Source of the DNA: Porphyromonadaceae bacterium
Lineage (GTDB): Bacteria; Bacteroidota; Bacteroidia; Bacteroidales; Dysgonomonadaceae
Length of the DNA stretch: 64,000 nt
Direction of reading: 5' to 3'
Assembly (NCBI GenBank): GCA_021372865.1
Contig: JAJFTO010000020.1
Span: 85,313-149,312 of the forward strand
Shown here: positions 10,001-17,912 of the stretch, piece after piece
Position numbering within the stretch: the first letter of the stretch is position 1
How the letters are laid out: every line of letters begins with the position of its first letter
Notes under the pieces: generated by a model
The model's database searches: none
The model's input: the letters and a program-made list of their open reading frames with translations, nothing else
What the model was told of the DNA's origin: nothing
Program-made: the position numbers and the translations under genes

Positions 10001-10305
10001 CTCTTTGATACCGGAATACCCTCGGTCAATAACCGGTGAAACGTTTCATTGTTGGTGAGCATCTCCGGCGAAGCAATTCGCTGAATTTCTTTAATAGCCT
10101 CGGCTTGTGCATCGTCCGGGATACCATGATTGATCCTTTTAACTGCACTTTGTAACCGACCTAACAATAAAACCTGAGCATAACTATTTCGTTCGGGGCT
10201 TATACCGTCATGTGCAATATCGGGGCCATAGATATACTCATAACCAAGTTTATCGAGCAACTCAATTGCAAATGCTTCTATGGTATTTTCGGTGATTCGA
10301 GACAT
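7060..10305 (-). CDS. hsdR: Type I restriction enzyme, R (endonuclease/translocase) subunit
   Basis: About 1081 residues from the ATG at 10305 (MSRITEN, the usual HsdR beginning); an ATG three codons earlier would overlap the previous stop. The N-terminal nuclease domain has RPDVLLF and VVMELKN, the D...ExK catalytic core around residues 143-159. The SF2 translocase has Walker A TQGSGKS (about 336-342), DEAH in VIADEAHRTQYG (about 439-442), and TYLGFTGTPIE. HsdR combines with HsdM2S to translocate unmodified DNA and cut it at a distance. In the operon it is separated from hsdS by two accessory genes and is followed directly by mcrB. Confidence 0.96.
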   Translation of the reverse strand: MSRITENTIEAFAIELLDKLGYEYIYGPDIAHDGISPERNSYAQVLLLGRLQSAVKRINHGIPDDAQAEAIKEIQRIASPEMLTNNETFHRLLTEGIPVSKRVEGDDRGDRVWLIDFKNPYNNDFLVANQFTIIENGHQKRPDVLLFVNGIPLVVMELKNAADENTTIRSAFKQIGTYKALIPGLFTYNAFAVISDGLEAKAGTVSSDLSRFMAWKSADGKAEASHLVSQLETLILGMLNKETLLDIIRHFIVFEKLKKEDTATGLTTITTVKKLAAYHQYYAVNRAVESTLRATGFTLHEEMPLSVVEDDPVSYGLPGVKSQPVGDRKGGVVWHTQGSGKSLSMVFYTGKIVLALDNPTILVITDRNDLDDQLFDTFAASKQLLRKEPVQAEDRNQLKDLLKVASGGVVFTTIQKFQPEEGNVYEMLSDRENIVVIADEAHRTQYGFKAKTIDTKDEHGNVTGKKIVYGFAKYMRDALPNATYLGFTGTPIENTDVNTPAVFGNYVDVYDIAQAVEDGATVRIYYESRLAKVNLSDEGKQLVKELDEELEQEDLTNTQKAKARWTQLEALVGSENRIKNITKDIIAHFSQRQEVSIGGKGMIVAMSRRIAADLYEAMIDLKPEWHSDDLNTGVIKVVMTSASSDGPKISKHHTTKEQRRILAERMKNPEDELQLVIVRDMWLTGFDAPSMHTLYIDKPMKGHNLMQAIARVNRVYKDKPGGLVVDYLGIAADLKKALAFYADSGGKGDPTILQEQAVQMMQEKLEVVAQMYHGFEYENYFEADTSQKLSMILAAEEHILGLEDGKKRYINEVTALSQSFAIAIPHDQAMDVKDEVAFFQAVKARLAKFDGSGSGKTDEEIETTIRQVIDKALVTEQVIDVFDAAGIKKPDISILSEEFLMELRGMEHKNVAMEVLKKLLNDEIKSRAKKNLVRSRTFMEMLENAIRKYHNKILTAAEVIEELINLSKDIVEMDKEARHMGLSDFEYAFYTAVANNDSARELMQKEKLRELAVVLTETIRQNASIDWTIKESVKAKLKVAVKRILRRYGYPPDMQMLATETVLKQAEMIASELTNATERNL

Positions 10306-10306
10306 T

Positions 10307-11092
10307 CTATGCAACTAATTTATTTAACATTTCTGGCAAATGTCGCTGGTCCCATAAAATATAACCTGCTCCTTTACTCTCTAGAGCATCCAGATATTCC
10401 TGCTTTATTTCTTTGTCAACGTTATTTACAATAGCCAAACTTCTCAATTCTTTCCCGGAAACTTTTTTACGTGCAGGCTTTATATCTTCCCATCCAAAAA
10501 GGAAATTGGGTACATTGATTTTATTCAAAGAATTGAAAGATTTTATAACCAATTCTTTTTGACGACCGGCAATTTGAAAATCAAAAGTAAAATCAATACC
10601 TGTAGAACCTTTTGCTATAAACTGGGGGGTGTAAATAATATTCTGTTCATCCAAATAGACTTTCACTTCTTCCTTAAATAAAGAAGAAACAGTATGTTTT
10701 GCCATCATTGCCATATCAGAAACTTCAGAAATTGCACAAATCAGGTTATGCTTTTTCTGGTTAAAATCCTTTTCGGTACCAATTACCTGTAGTTCATTGT
10801 TTTCATTAAGTGTAATTCCATAATTCAGAAAAACCATTTCTAACCATTCCTTCCGTTTGGGAGAACGCAAGATTTGAGCACCAGCATGTTCAAGGTTGGA
10901 TAAAGTCATGCCATCATCAGATAAAATCAGTTTTCCATTATCCAATTTTGCATATATCTCAATATTGTCGTTAAACAAGCCAAGGAAAGGAGTTGTGATT
11001 GCACTCCATCCGGTTCGTTCATCTTTGGTTACAATAGTCCTTTCACGTAACCAATTGTAATATTCTTCTATGCTGTTATCAATCCAATTCAT
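10307..11092 (-). CDS. DUF1828/DUF1829 domain protein in a restriction operon
   Basis: The 261-residue protein fits the two-domain DUF1828 (N-terminal, about 25-115: ITTPFLGLFNDNIEIYAKLDNGK and SDDGMTLSNLEHAG) plus DUF1829 (C-terminal, about 140-255: DFTFDFQI, FNSLNKINVPNFLF, ending ALESKGAGYILWDQR). It has no signal peptide or membrane segment. These domains are seen in bacterial and phage proteins without a proven function. The gene overlaps its upstream partner by ATGA (4 bases) and ends 1 base before the hsdR start, so it is translated together with both. A role in defence regulation or as part of a toxin-antitoxin-like pair is inference. Confidence 0.8.
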   Translation of the reverse strand: MNWIDNSIEEYYNWLRERTIVTKDERTGWSAITTPFLGLFNDNIEIYAKLDNGKLILSDDGMTLSNLEHAGAQILRSPKRKEWLEMVFLNYGITLNENNELQVIGTEKDFNQKKHNLICAISEVSDMAMMAKHTVSSLFKEEVKVYLDEQNIIYTPQFIAKGSTGIDFTFDFQIAGRQKELVIKSFNSLNKINVPNFLFGWEDIKPARKKVSGKELRSLAIVNNVDKEIKQEYLDALESKGAGYILWDQRHLPEMLNKLVA

Positions 11093-11622
11093 AATAGCAA
11101 TGTGTTTATTTTAATGTCAGTTTCTATATTGACCGTTTTCGCAAACAGTTTGATAATGTTTGCAAAAGTAACATTAAAATCTGTACTATCGTTTAACTCC
11201 TTGATTTCAAATTCATCTATTGATAAAGGGACAGCCCACACCAACGATTTGTAACCTTGCACATGATAGTGGATATGGTGCTCTTTAATGGAAAAACATT
11301 TGCCAACAAATGGGTGAAATTTCTCCGGCACATGTTCAGTAGCCACCTCCGGGTTTTTATGCCCGCTGTTATAATCAACCCTAAGCAGGCCCGTTTTACT
11401 GTCGTTTTCCTGATGATGAAAACTAACCCTAATGCAGTTTTTCTTGCTTTGGTGAATTTCCCATAAAAAGGTAAACTCGTCGTCTTTTTCCGACACCAAC
11501 TCAAAGCGGGCATCGAACGGAAATTTTTGATCAATAATCAGCTTATCTAAAAGCATATCCTTCTGAACGATTTTTTTAGGCAGTTTCAGAAGGTATTCGG
11601 CTTGTTCGTTAGTAATTTTCAT
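11089..11622 (-). CDS. DUF6978-like small protein paired with DUF1828/1829
   Basis: The 177-residue soluble protein starts MKITNEQAEYLLKLPKK and contains a central beta-rich region (FTFLWEIHQSKKN, RVSFHHQEN, LLRVDYN) and a His-rich segment (EHHIHYHVQGY). From memory it resembles the DUF6978 family, which I cannot verify here. Its stop overlaps the start of the DUF1828/1829 gene by ATGA, and its own start lies 3 bases after the hsdS stop. Tight coupling suggests the two accessory products act together in fixed proportion. The function is unknown. Confidence 0.7.
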   Translation of the reverse strand: MKITNEQAEYLLKLPKKIVQKDMLLDKLIIDQKFPFDARFELVSEKDDEFTFLWEIHQSKKNCIRVSFHHQENDSKTGLLRVDYNSGHKNPEVATEHVPEKFHPFVGKCFSIKEHHIHYHVQGYKSLVWAVPLSIDEFEIKELNDSTDFNVTFANIIKLFAKTVNIETDIKINTLLL

Positions 11623-11625
11623 CGC

Positions 11626-12807
11626 TTACATTTTTATGGTTACCTCTCCATTCATCAACTTTGGCAATAACGTATCGCGCAAAGCGGTGAGAGTGTGGAT
11701 TTGGGTTTGGTTACTTAATTGCTTTTGAAAAAGTGGCTCAATTTGAGTGTTGAAATTTTCGATTAGACTCTTTGCAACTAAAGGACATTGGAAGTCATAA
11801 ATTGTATTTGGGGCAATTCTTTGATGGCTTCCGCTTGTTCCGCCAACTCCTGAAGCTATTTCATTATAATTTTCTTTGAGGGATAGCCATTCGTATAAGA
11901 AATACAAATATTCTTTCCTTTTAGGTAATACAATTAGAAATTCAGTTGAACAGATAGAGTTCTTACCTACTTCGTTTTGAAGTAACCAAAGTCTTTTATC
12001 TTTGTGAGGGTTCAACTTTGAAAAAAGGATACAGTTCTTCGGTACTTTGTATTTGTTACTTTGAATTTCTTGGCCAAGTTCATTAATCGGATTCTTACCG
12101 TTGTCAAATGCTGGGATACTATAATGAGAATATAGTGCAGCTTGATTTTGTTGAGGATGGATTGAGTCCTTGTAATGTATAGCGTAATCAGTTATCTTAC
12201 CCACTTCCCACTCCTCCTTTGCATCTTCCACAAACCACTGTCGAAACAGTGTTTCGGCCATTTTTTCTAAGGTAGTGTTTTGGCGGTGCAGCAGGTCAAT
12301 TTTGTCATCTAAACTGCTAAGAACGGAGGCGATCGCTGTTTGTTCGGGAAGAGAGGGAAGTAGAATCGGAAAGTCCTTTAATATTCTAGTATTTAAATTA
12401 GGTTGTGCACTCCCTGTTTTTCTCAACACTAATTCTTCGTATGAATTGCTAAGAGAATAATAAATGAAATTGTAATCCGCTTTCTTTTCATCAATTATCA
12501 GGTTGCAACATGCTTGATTTGTAGAAAGAGGGATTTTGTTTATAGCAACTCTACCAGCAGTGTCACCTTGTCCATACATTGCGACAATAACACTATTAAT
12601 CGGAATTAATTTTGCCGAAGAATTAGCAAGCCCTTCTAAACTAATATAATTTTCGGTATATTTTATTCTATTAAAATTCACTTCCTTTGTTTTAAGCCAA
12701 GGAATTTCACCATTCTCAAAGTATTCTTTAACACTTGAAAGCGGGGTGCCACCAGTAACAACGTCCTTACAGACATAATTTAGTGCTTTTCCCTTCCACT
12801 CACTCAT
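11626..12807 (-). CDS. hsdS: Type I restriction-modification specificity subunit
   Basis: The 393-residue protein has the classic two-target-recognition-domain layout. The first domain spans about residues 1-150 (GGTPLSSVKEYF, IPWLKTKEVNF, LPSLPEQTAIA at its end). It is followed by the helical spacer ASVLSSLDDKIDLLHRQNTTLEKMAETLFRQ, the second recognition domain (about 205-345), and the C-terminal conserved helix QLSNQTQIHTLTALRDTLLPKLMNGEV. It names the DNA sequence for both methylation and cleavage. The gene is separated from dinD by 50 bases. The target cannot be read from sequence. Confidence 0.95.
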   Translation of the reverse strand: MSEWKGKALNYVCKDVVTGGTPLSSVKEYFENGEIPWLKTKEVNFNRIKYTENYISLEGLANSSAKLIPINSVIVAMYGQGDTAGRVAINKIPLSTNQACCNLIIDEKKADYNFIYYSLSNSYEELVLRKTGSAQPNLNTRILKDFPILLPSLPEQTAIASVLSSLDDKIDLLHRQNTTLEKMAETLFRQWFVEDAKEEWEVGKITDYAIHYKDSIHPQQNQAALYSHYSIPAFDNGKNPINELGQEIQSNKYKVPKNCILFSKLNPHKDKRLWLLQNEVGKNSICSTEFLIVLPKRKEYLYFLYEWLSLKENYNEIASGVGGTSGSHQRIAPNTIYDFQCPLVAKSLIENFNTQIEPLFQKQLSNQTQIHTLTALRDTLLPKLMNGEVTIKM

Positions 12808-12857
12808 TAACTCTGATCTTTAATAGATTAGCGGAACTAACTTCATGCATATAGTTG

Positions 12858-13721
12858 TTATTCTTCATCTTTTTTCTTTCTAGAATTAATCTGTTTGGGT
12901 TGTTGAACCTTTTCTATCTTTTTAATGCTATCTGCTGCCGATAGATTTTCGGGCATTTCGCCCCCTAACTCTGCTATGGTCTTGCGTACTTTTTTGCCTA
13001 CTTCATAATGGGTTTGATTGGCTTTCTGCTTGCCTTTTATGTTCTCTCGTTTGAGCTTTTCTTCGGTTTGTGTAGCACGAAAAAGATTGGCAGCCAGTTC
13101 GGTGCTTCCCATGTGATCTAATATCTGCTGGCTTTTCTTCAGCCCTTTCTTTTTGTGAATCGCTTTAGCATCCAGGCCTCCATATAAACCCATATAGCCG
13201 TGATTCTGGAAAATGGCGTAGTCCAACGGTTCAATTACACCCGCATCTTTTGCGGCCGCTGCAAGTTGTATATTGTGTTTCGCCATCTCATTCCGGAGAA
13301 ACAACCGTCTTTCATCTTCGGTATTCAACCGATTATATTCGTCCATTTGCCGGATTTCCTGCAAACGGGTTTGAACAGCAAAATAGGTTTGCCCCAATGC
13401 CACTACCTCTTTGCCAGGATCAGCATTTTGTACGATCAAATAACAGGCATACCGTGAAAGTTTTACACTTTCTATTTTTCTTTGTGCACCGGATCCAATA
13501 TTGACCATTTCGAGGATATCCTCGAAATGGTTGTTTATCTGCTGACCACTGTTTACACAAGCCTCTTTTGCTCGTTCTATTACGGACATAAAATGCCTAT
13601 ATTCAGAATACTCCAAAGCTTTGGACAGATCTCTGGCACTCCAAAATTCATTACCGGTTTCATCAGTCTGCCTTATCTGTTCGAAAAGGTTGTTGTGTGG
13701 GTTGACAAGTTTTTTTGACAT
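12858..13721 (-). CDS. dinD: DinD-like DNA damage-inducible protein
   Basis: The 287-residue protein resembles DinD. It has a BRO/KilA-like N-terminal region (EFWSARDLSKALEYSEYRHFMSVIERAKEAC), a central conserved SGAQRKIESVKLSRYACYLIVQNADPGKEVVALGQTYFA-type segment, and a long helical C-terminus ending in a lysine-rich tail. E. coli DinD is reported to limit RecA activity. Here the gene sits between hsdM (3-base gap) and hsdS, an arrangement that hints at regulation of, or protection from, restriction damage (inference). A perfect 28-bp palindrome lies inside the coding sequence at 13504-13531. Confidence 0.85.
   Translation of the reverse strand: MSKKLVNPHNNLFEQIRQTDETGNEFWSARDLSKALEYSEYRHFMSVIERAKEACVNSGQQINNHFEDILEMVNIGSGAQRKIESVKLSRYACYLIVQNADPGKEVVALGQTYFAVQTRLQEIRQMDEYNRLNTEDERRLFLRNEMAKHNIQLAAAAKDAGVIEPLDYAIFQNHGYMGLYGGLDAKAIHKKKGLKKSQQILDHMGSTELAANLFRATQTEEKLKRENIKGKQKANQTHYEVGKKVRKTIAELGGEMPENLSAADSIKKIEKVQQPKQINSRKKKDEE
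13504..13531. repeat. 28-bp perfect palindrome inside dinD
   Basis: Left arm ACCATTTCGAGGAT (13504-13517) is immediately followed by its exact complement ATCCTCGAAATGGT (13518-13531). It encodes the HFEDILEMV part of DinD. It could be a protein-binding site for a dimer or form a cruciform or mRNA hairpin. Confidence 0.9.
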
Positions 13722-13724
13722 GGC

Positions 13725-15260
13725 TCAATATCTTATTTTAGAAAGATTTGTGGCAATTATCTCGTTTAGGCGTGCTTCTTCTTTGAGTTGCTCTTCCCAT
13801 TCTGCCTTTAATGCCGTGAACCGTTCTTTGAAATCAAAATCATCCTCATCGTCGGGCAGACCAACGTAGCGTCCGGGTGTAAGTACATAGTCGAGTTCCG
13901 CGACTTTGGTAATGGGTGTGGATGCACAGAATCCAGGAATGTCCTCATAATTGCCATCCGGATTTCTCCAATTGTGATAAGTGCAGGCAATTTTATCAAT
14001 GTCTTCCTGCGAAAGTTCACGTGTACGGCGGTTTATTAAATGGCCAAGGTTTCGTGCGTCGATAAATAGAATCTCGTTGCTGCGGTTTCTAAACTTTCCG
14101 TTCTTACGATTGCGACTCATAAACCATAAGGCGGCTGGAATCTGTGTATTCAAAAACAACTTGGCAGGCAGGTTCACGATACAATCAATCAAACCATTCT
14201 CAACAAAAGACTTTCGAATTTCGCCCTCACCCGATGTTTTAGAAGTCAAAGCTCCTTTTGCCAGTACAACCCCGGCCTGCCCGTTCGGCGCAAGGTGGTA
14301 TATAAAGTGCTGCATCCAGGCAAAGTTGGCATTACCGATGGGAGGTGTACCATAATGCCAGCGTCCGTCGGTTCGCATTAAATCGCCTCCCCAGTCGCTC
14401 ACATTGAAAGGAGGATTGGCAATGATATAATCGGCTTTCAAATCCTTGTGTGCATCGTTCAGAAAAGAACCTTCATTGTTCCATTTCACCTGTGAACTGT
14501 CAATACCCCGAATGGCAAGGTTCATTTTTGCCAGTCGCCAGGTGGTCTGATTGCTCTCTTGTCCATAAATGGAAATATCGTTCACTTTTCCCTGGTGTTC
14601 GGTGACAAATTTTTCAGAGTGAACAAACATGCCGCCTGAACCACAGCAAGGGTCGAATACACGCCCTTTATAGGGCTCTAACATTTCAACCAATAATTCC
14701 ACAACACTCCGCGGAGTATAGAACTGACCGCCTTTCTTACCTTCGGCAAGCGCAAATTCCCCCAGGAAATATTCAAATACATGTCCGAGCACATCGGCAC
14801 TTCGGGCCTTGGCATCTCCTAAAGCAATGTTTCCAACCAAGTCGATCAGTTCGCCTAAGCTGGTAGGGTCGAGATTTTGTCGGGCAAATACTTTGGGTAA
14901 AACACCTTTCAGGGAAGCATTTTCTTTTTCAATGGCATCCATGGCATCGTCCACGATCTTTCCGATTTCCGGTTGCTTTGCTTTGGACTGTAAATAACTC
15001 CATCGGGCATCCAGCGGAACAAAGAATACATTTTCTGCCTTGTATTCGTCTTTGTCTTCTGGATCGGCACCCTGGGCTTCCTCAGCCTTAAGTCGTTCAT
15101 GCAATTCTTCAAAAGCATCCGAAATATATTTCAGGAAGATCAGTCCCAACACGATATGCTTGTACTCGGCTGCATCAATATTTTTGCGTAATTTATCAGC
15201 TGTTTTCCACAGTTGTTTCTCCAAAGGTTCTTCTGTTCCGTTATTTTTTTTCTTGGCCAT
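13725..15260 (-). CDS. hsdM: Type I restriction-modification DNA methyltransferase, M subunit
   Basis: The 511-residue N6-adenine methyltransferase has an HsdM N-terminal helical domain ([32 protein letters not shown]), then the catalytic domain with [18 protein letters not shown]-binding motif I variant [12 protein letters not shown], and motif [14 protein letters not shown] (NPPF). HsdM with HsdS protects host DNA, and HsdR is added for cleavage. It is the first gene of the operon, with a leader of about 70 bases carrying a palindrome (15285-15303) and a consensus promoter (15337-15367). Confidence 0.96.
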   Translation of the reverse strand: MAKKKNNGTEEPLEKQLWKTADKLRKNIDAAEYKHIVLGLIFLKYISDAFEELHERLKAEEAQGADPEDKDEYKAENVFFVPLDARWSYLQSKAKQPEIGKIVDDAMDAIEKENASLKGVLPKVFARQNLDPTSLGELIDLVGNIALGDAKARSADVLGHVFEYFLGEFALAEGKKGGQFYTPRSVVELLVEMLEPYKGRVFDPCCGSGGMFVHSEKFVTEHQGKVNDISIYGQESNQTTWRLAKMNLAIRGIDSSQVKWNNEGSFLNDAHKDLKADYIIANPPFNVSDWGGDLMRTDGRWHYGTPPIGNANFAWMQHFIYHLAPNGQAGVVLAKGALTSKTSGEGEIRKSFVENGLIDCIVNLPAKLFLNTQIPAALWFMSRNRKNGKFRNRSNEILFIDARNLGHLINRRTRELSQEDIDKIACTYHNWRNPDGNYEDIPGFCASTPITKVAELDYVLTPGRYVGLPDDEDDFDFKERFTALKAEWEEQLKEEARLNEIIATNLSKIRY

Positions 15261-15284
15261 ACATTTAATCCATGAGTCCCATTA

Positions 15285-15303
15285 TACAGTAAATACTACT
15301 GTA
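15285..15303. promoter_or_regulatory. Inverted repeat in the hsdM leader
   Basis: TACAGTA (15285-15291) and TACTGTA (15297-15303) form a perfect 7-bp inverted repeat with a 5-base spacer, downstream of the predicted transcript start and 24 bases before the hsdM ATG. Probably an operator or a leader hairpin controlling the defence operon (inference). Confidence 0.55.
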
Positions 15304-15336
15304 ATATACTAAGCATACAAGTCGCTTAAATTAACC

Positions 15337-15367
15337 CAAAATTAATACTTTTTTAGAAGAAGAACAA
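15337..15367 (-). promoter_or_regulatory. Promoter of the hsdM-mcrC defence operon
   Basis: On the minus strand, TTG (15367-15365), a 20-base spacer and TAATTTTG (15344-15337) match the Bacteroidota -33/-7 consensus with good spacing. The transcript would start near 15330 and run through all eight defence genes, whose gaps are mostly 0-4 bases. Confidence 0.7.
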
Positions 15368-15599
15368 TCTCTTCTATAGATATATGTTGCATAAAGTGAA
15401 TTAACGACCTATGAATTACGGGTCTCGATTTCCAATAATGAACAAAGGTCATCAGAGAAATCCTTAAAATGCGCTGTTCGTAGCGGCGATTTTGTGGATC
15501 GTATATCCCGAAGCAGGAGTTCCGTTCCCAGTAGGCCCAGCTGAAGCCTTGCTGCTCGAAGTCGGTGTCGCGCCACTGCGTACCCAGCCAGGCATGCAT
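15342..15599 (-). pseudogene. C-terminal relic of a GH5-type glycoside hydrolase
   Basis: An open stretch begins 12 bases after the tamL stop, in the same frame, and reads MHAWLGTQWRDTDFEQQG then FSWAYWERNSCFGIYDPQ. The WAYWE...FGIYDP signature is typical of the last strand/helix of GH5 cellulase-like enzymes. Nothing of the catalytic barrel remains upstream, where tamL is intact, and the sequence after about residue 40 no longer looks like GH5. It is therefore a fragment left by a deletion or insertion next to the defence island. It overlaps the defence operon promoter. Confidence 0.5.
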
Positions 15600-15611
15600 C
15601 TCTTCCGGTAA

Positions 15612-17909
15612 TCAGAACGGATAACCGATGGCAAAGTGAAAAGCAAAGTCCCGGCCAAAGTCGGGTTTGAAAATCGTCCACCTCGATCCTTCAGGCAGTG
15701 CGGGATTGTGTGCTTTCATGCCGCCATCCACGCGGATAAGGAGAAAGTTCAGGTCGAACCGGACACCCAGCCCGTAAGAAGCAGCCAGCTCCTTGTAGAA
15801 ACTATTGAAGGAAAACAGGCCGCCCGGCTGTTCGCTATATTCTCTGATCGTCCATATGTTACCCGCATCCACAAATGCGGCCATCTCTAAAAGTCGTGTA
15901 ATCTTTCGGCGGTATTCCACGCTTAAATCCAGTTTGATGTCACCCACCCTGTGTCCAAAATCATGACCTGTGGAATCACGACTGAAAGTGCCCGGGCCCA
16001 GTGTTCTCGTACTCCATCCCCTTACACTGTTGGCGCCACCGCCGAAATATCTTTTCTCGAACGGTAATACGGTTGAATTGCCATAAGGATATGCCGTTCC
16101 CACAGCAAAGTGGGCGGCGACCGTATTCCTGTCGTCAAGTGTAAAAAGTGGGGCTATATCAAAGTCGCCCTTCACATACTCGGCATAAGGTAAACCGAAG
16201 AACTCTTTAATACCCTCATTATTTTGTTGGCCACCCCCCAAATCGGTAACGACGCGGGGAAGCCATCCTGCGACCTCAATTCCCGAACGGATACGGAATG
16301 GAATGCGAGGCATGCTTCCTCTGGAAATACGGTTGTAATTGGTGAAGGTGACGTTATATGCACTCCGTACAATCAACTGTTCATCATAACTGTAACGCAG
16401 AATAGGATTGACTTCTTCACTCAGGTATAATTCCTTGAACCGATTGGAAGACCAGGGCATTCTCACATACGTAATGCCGACCGGCTCAAGCACATTCAGG
16501 AGTTTCCATTCCATGGAGGACCATTGAAAACGACTTGACAGATTGAAAAACTGACGCAGGTACTCGGGTCTCTTTTGAAAATTTATACCGGCAGAAAATT
16601 CGGTGGAGGCAGAAGGCTGATCTTTCAACTGTTTCATCAACCAGGGCAGCAATAATTGTGGAACCGACAAGAACACTTCTCCCCCATATTCATAATAACT
16701 GTTGTCAAGGAAATCGAGACTATCGGTAGCACGGATGAATTCATAGGCAGCATTCAAACGTATCCGGAAAGTCTCCCCGCCCTTGAGAAAGTTGCGGTGT
16801 TCATAGGTAAGGTTGCTTGCCACTCCCAGGTCGCCCGCCGAGTTTGTCCCATCCACTCCGAACTGCATGTAATGAACATTGCCCGGAAAGAGTGTGATTC
16901 TTGAATCGATCAGGTTGGAATCGTTACGAATCACGGGGGTCAGATTGATGGCTGTCTGATTTACCGGCCCCATTCCGTTTAATGAAGAGTAGGTTCTCTC
17001 CACAATCCGGTCGGAGTAGAGCCTTCCGGGGCGTACAAAAGTGTTGTAATATACAGCCTTGGGAAGCAGGAACCGGTCTTTTTCAGAAATGATCTGCAGA
17101 TTGCGGTAATAAACCGTATCCAGCTGGTTTCTCCGGGTTGAATCCTCCAGAAGTGCAGCATCCACGCCATTGATGACGGTCACATTCCCAATATTGTATT
17201 GTTTATGTGCGGTGGAGTCAGTGGGATTATTCAGCGCCAGTGTGACATCGACCTGGTGATTGCCGACTGCCGTATCCGCCAGAAAGTAAAAATTATCTTT
17301 CAGAAAATTATAATATCCTCTGTTTCTCAGCGTGGTGGTCATACGCTCTCTGCCCAGTTCCAAAACTGACAAATCGAAGATGTCCCCTGCTTTGATGATG
17401 TCCAGACTCTTGGATTCATTCAGTATATTGTAGATGGTGGTATCGGCAGAGCGGATGGAGTCCCTGAAAGATCGGATACGGTGGGGTTCATTTCCGGTCA
17501 CTTCAAAAGCCAGGTTTACTCTTTTATCTTTTTTCCCCACGGTTGTGTCCACCTCGGCGTTCAAATAACCTTTGTTTTTCAGGTGCAACCTGATCTGTTC
17601 GGCGGAGATCACCGCCAGCTGTTCATTGTACAACACGGGTGGTTCGCCATATTTGAGCAATTGCCTGTTCGTCCAGGTTGATTTGTCGTTGGGTAGGTTG
17701 TACATGTGCAACTTCCACTTTCCGACAATGGGTATGGAGGAATTGGGTCGCTGTCTGAGGAAAGGCTCGAGTTCCGGGGATCCGGCTCCCTTCACATCTG
17801 AGTCTATTTTGACTTTGTTGAGCAGATAACTTCCATCCGGAACCTTTTTGGTTACATCGCATGCGGCAAGCAAAAGCAGGAAGAGTATGGCAAACAGATA
17901 TTTTTTCAT
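15612..17909 (-). CDS. tamL: Outer-membrane BamA/TamA-family lipoprotein (TamL)
   Basis: The 765-residue protein has a lipoprotein signal (MKKYLFAILFLLLLAAC, Cys at about 17), then POTRA-type repeats (about 20-330), and a C-terminal Omp85 beta-barrel ending in an aromatic (FAIGYPF). The barrel part contains RYFGGGANSVRGW, the conserved (V)RGW/(V)RGF lid motif of Omp85 proteins. In Bacteroidota the TamA homologue is a lipoprotein (TamL) that works with TamB, probably in outer-membrane lipid or protein assembly. It follows tamB after 3 bases, forming a two-gene unit. Confidence 0.9.
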   Translation of the reverse strand: MKKYLFAILFLLLLAACDVTKKVPDGSYLLNKVKIDSDVKGAGSPELEPFLRQRPNSSIPIVGKWKLHMYNLPNDKSTWTNRQLLKYGEPPVLYNEQLAVISAEQIRLHLKNKGYLNAEVDTTVGKKDKRVNLAFEVTGNEPHRIRSFRDSIRSADTTIYNILNESKSLDIIKAGDIFDLSVLELGRERMTTTLRNRGYYNFLKDNFYFLADTAVGNHQVDVTLALNNPTDSTAHKQYNIGNVTVINGVDAALLEDSTRRNQLDTVYYRNLQIISEKDRFLLPKAVYYNTFVRPGRLYSDRIVERTYSSLNGMGPVNQTAINLTPVIRNDSNLIDSRITLFPGNVHYMQFGVDGTNSAGDLGVASNLTYEHRNFLKGGETFRIRLNAAYEFIRATDSLDFLDNSYYEYGGEVFLSVPQLLLPWLMKQLKDQPSASTEFSAGINFQKRPEYLRQFFNLSSRFQWSSMEWKLLNVLEPVGITYVRMPWSSNRFKELYLSEEVNPILRYSYDEQLIVRSAYNVTFTNYNRISRGSMPRIPFRIRSGIEVAGWLPRVVTDLGGGQQNNEGIKEFFGLPYAEYVKGDFDIAPLFTLDDRNTVAAHFAVGTAYPYGNSTVLPFEKRYFGGGANSVRGWSTRTLGPGTFSRDSTGHDFGHRVGDIKLDLSVEYRRKITRLLEMAAFVDAGNIWTIREYSEQPGGLFSFNSFYKELAASYGLGVRFDLNFLLIRVDGGMKAHNPALPEGSRWTIFKPDFGRDFAFHFAIGYPF

Positions 17910-17912
17910 TCG

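Noticed and set aside
15285..15303. LexA/SOS box upstream of hsdM
   Set aside because: The arms are in the order ACAG...CTGT, the inverse of the E. coli-type CTGT-N8-ACAG box, and the Bacteroidota SOS box is different. Kept only as an unassigned inverted repeat.
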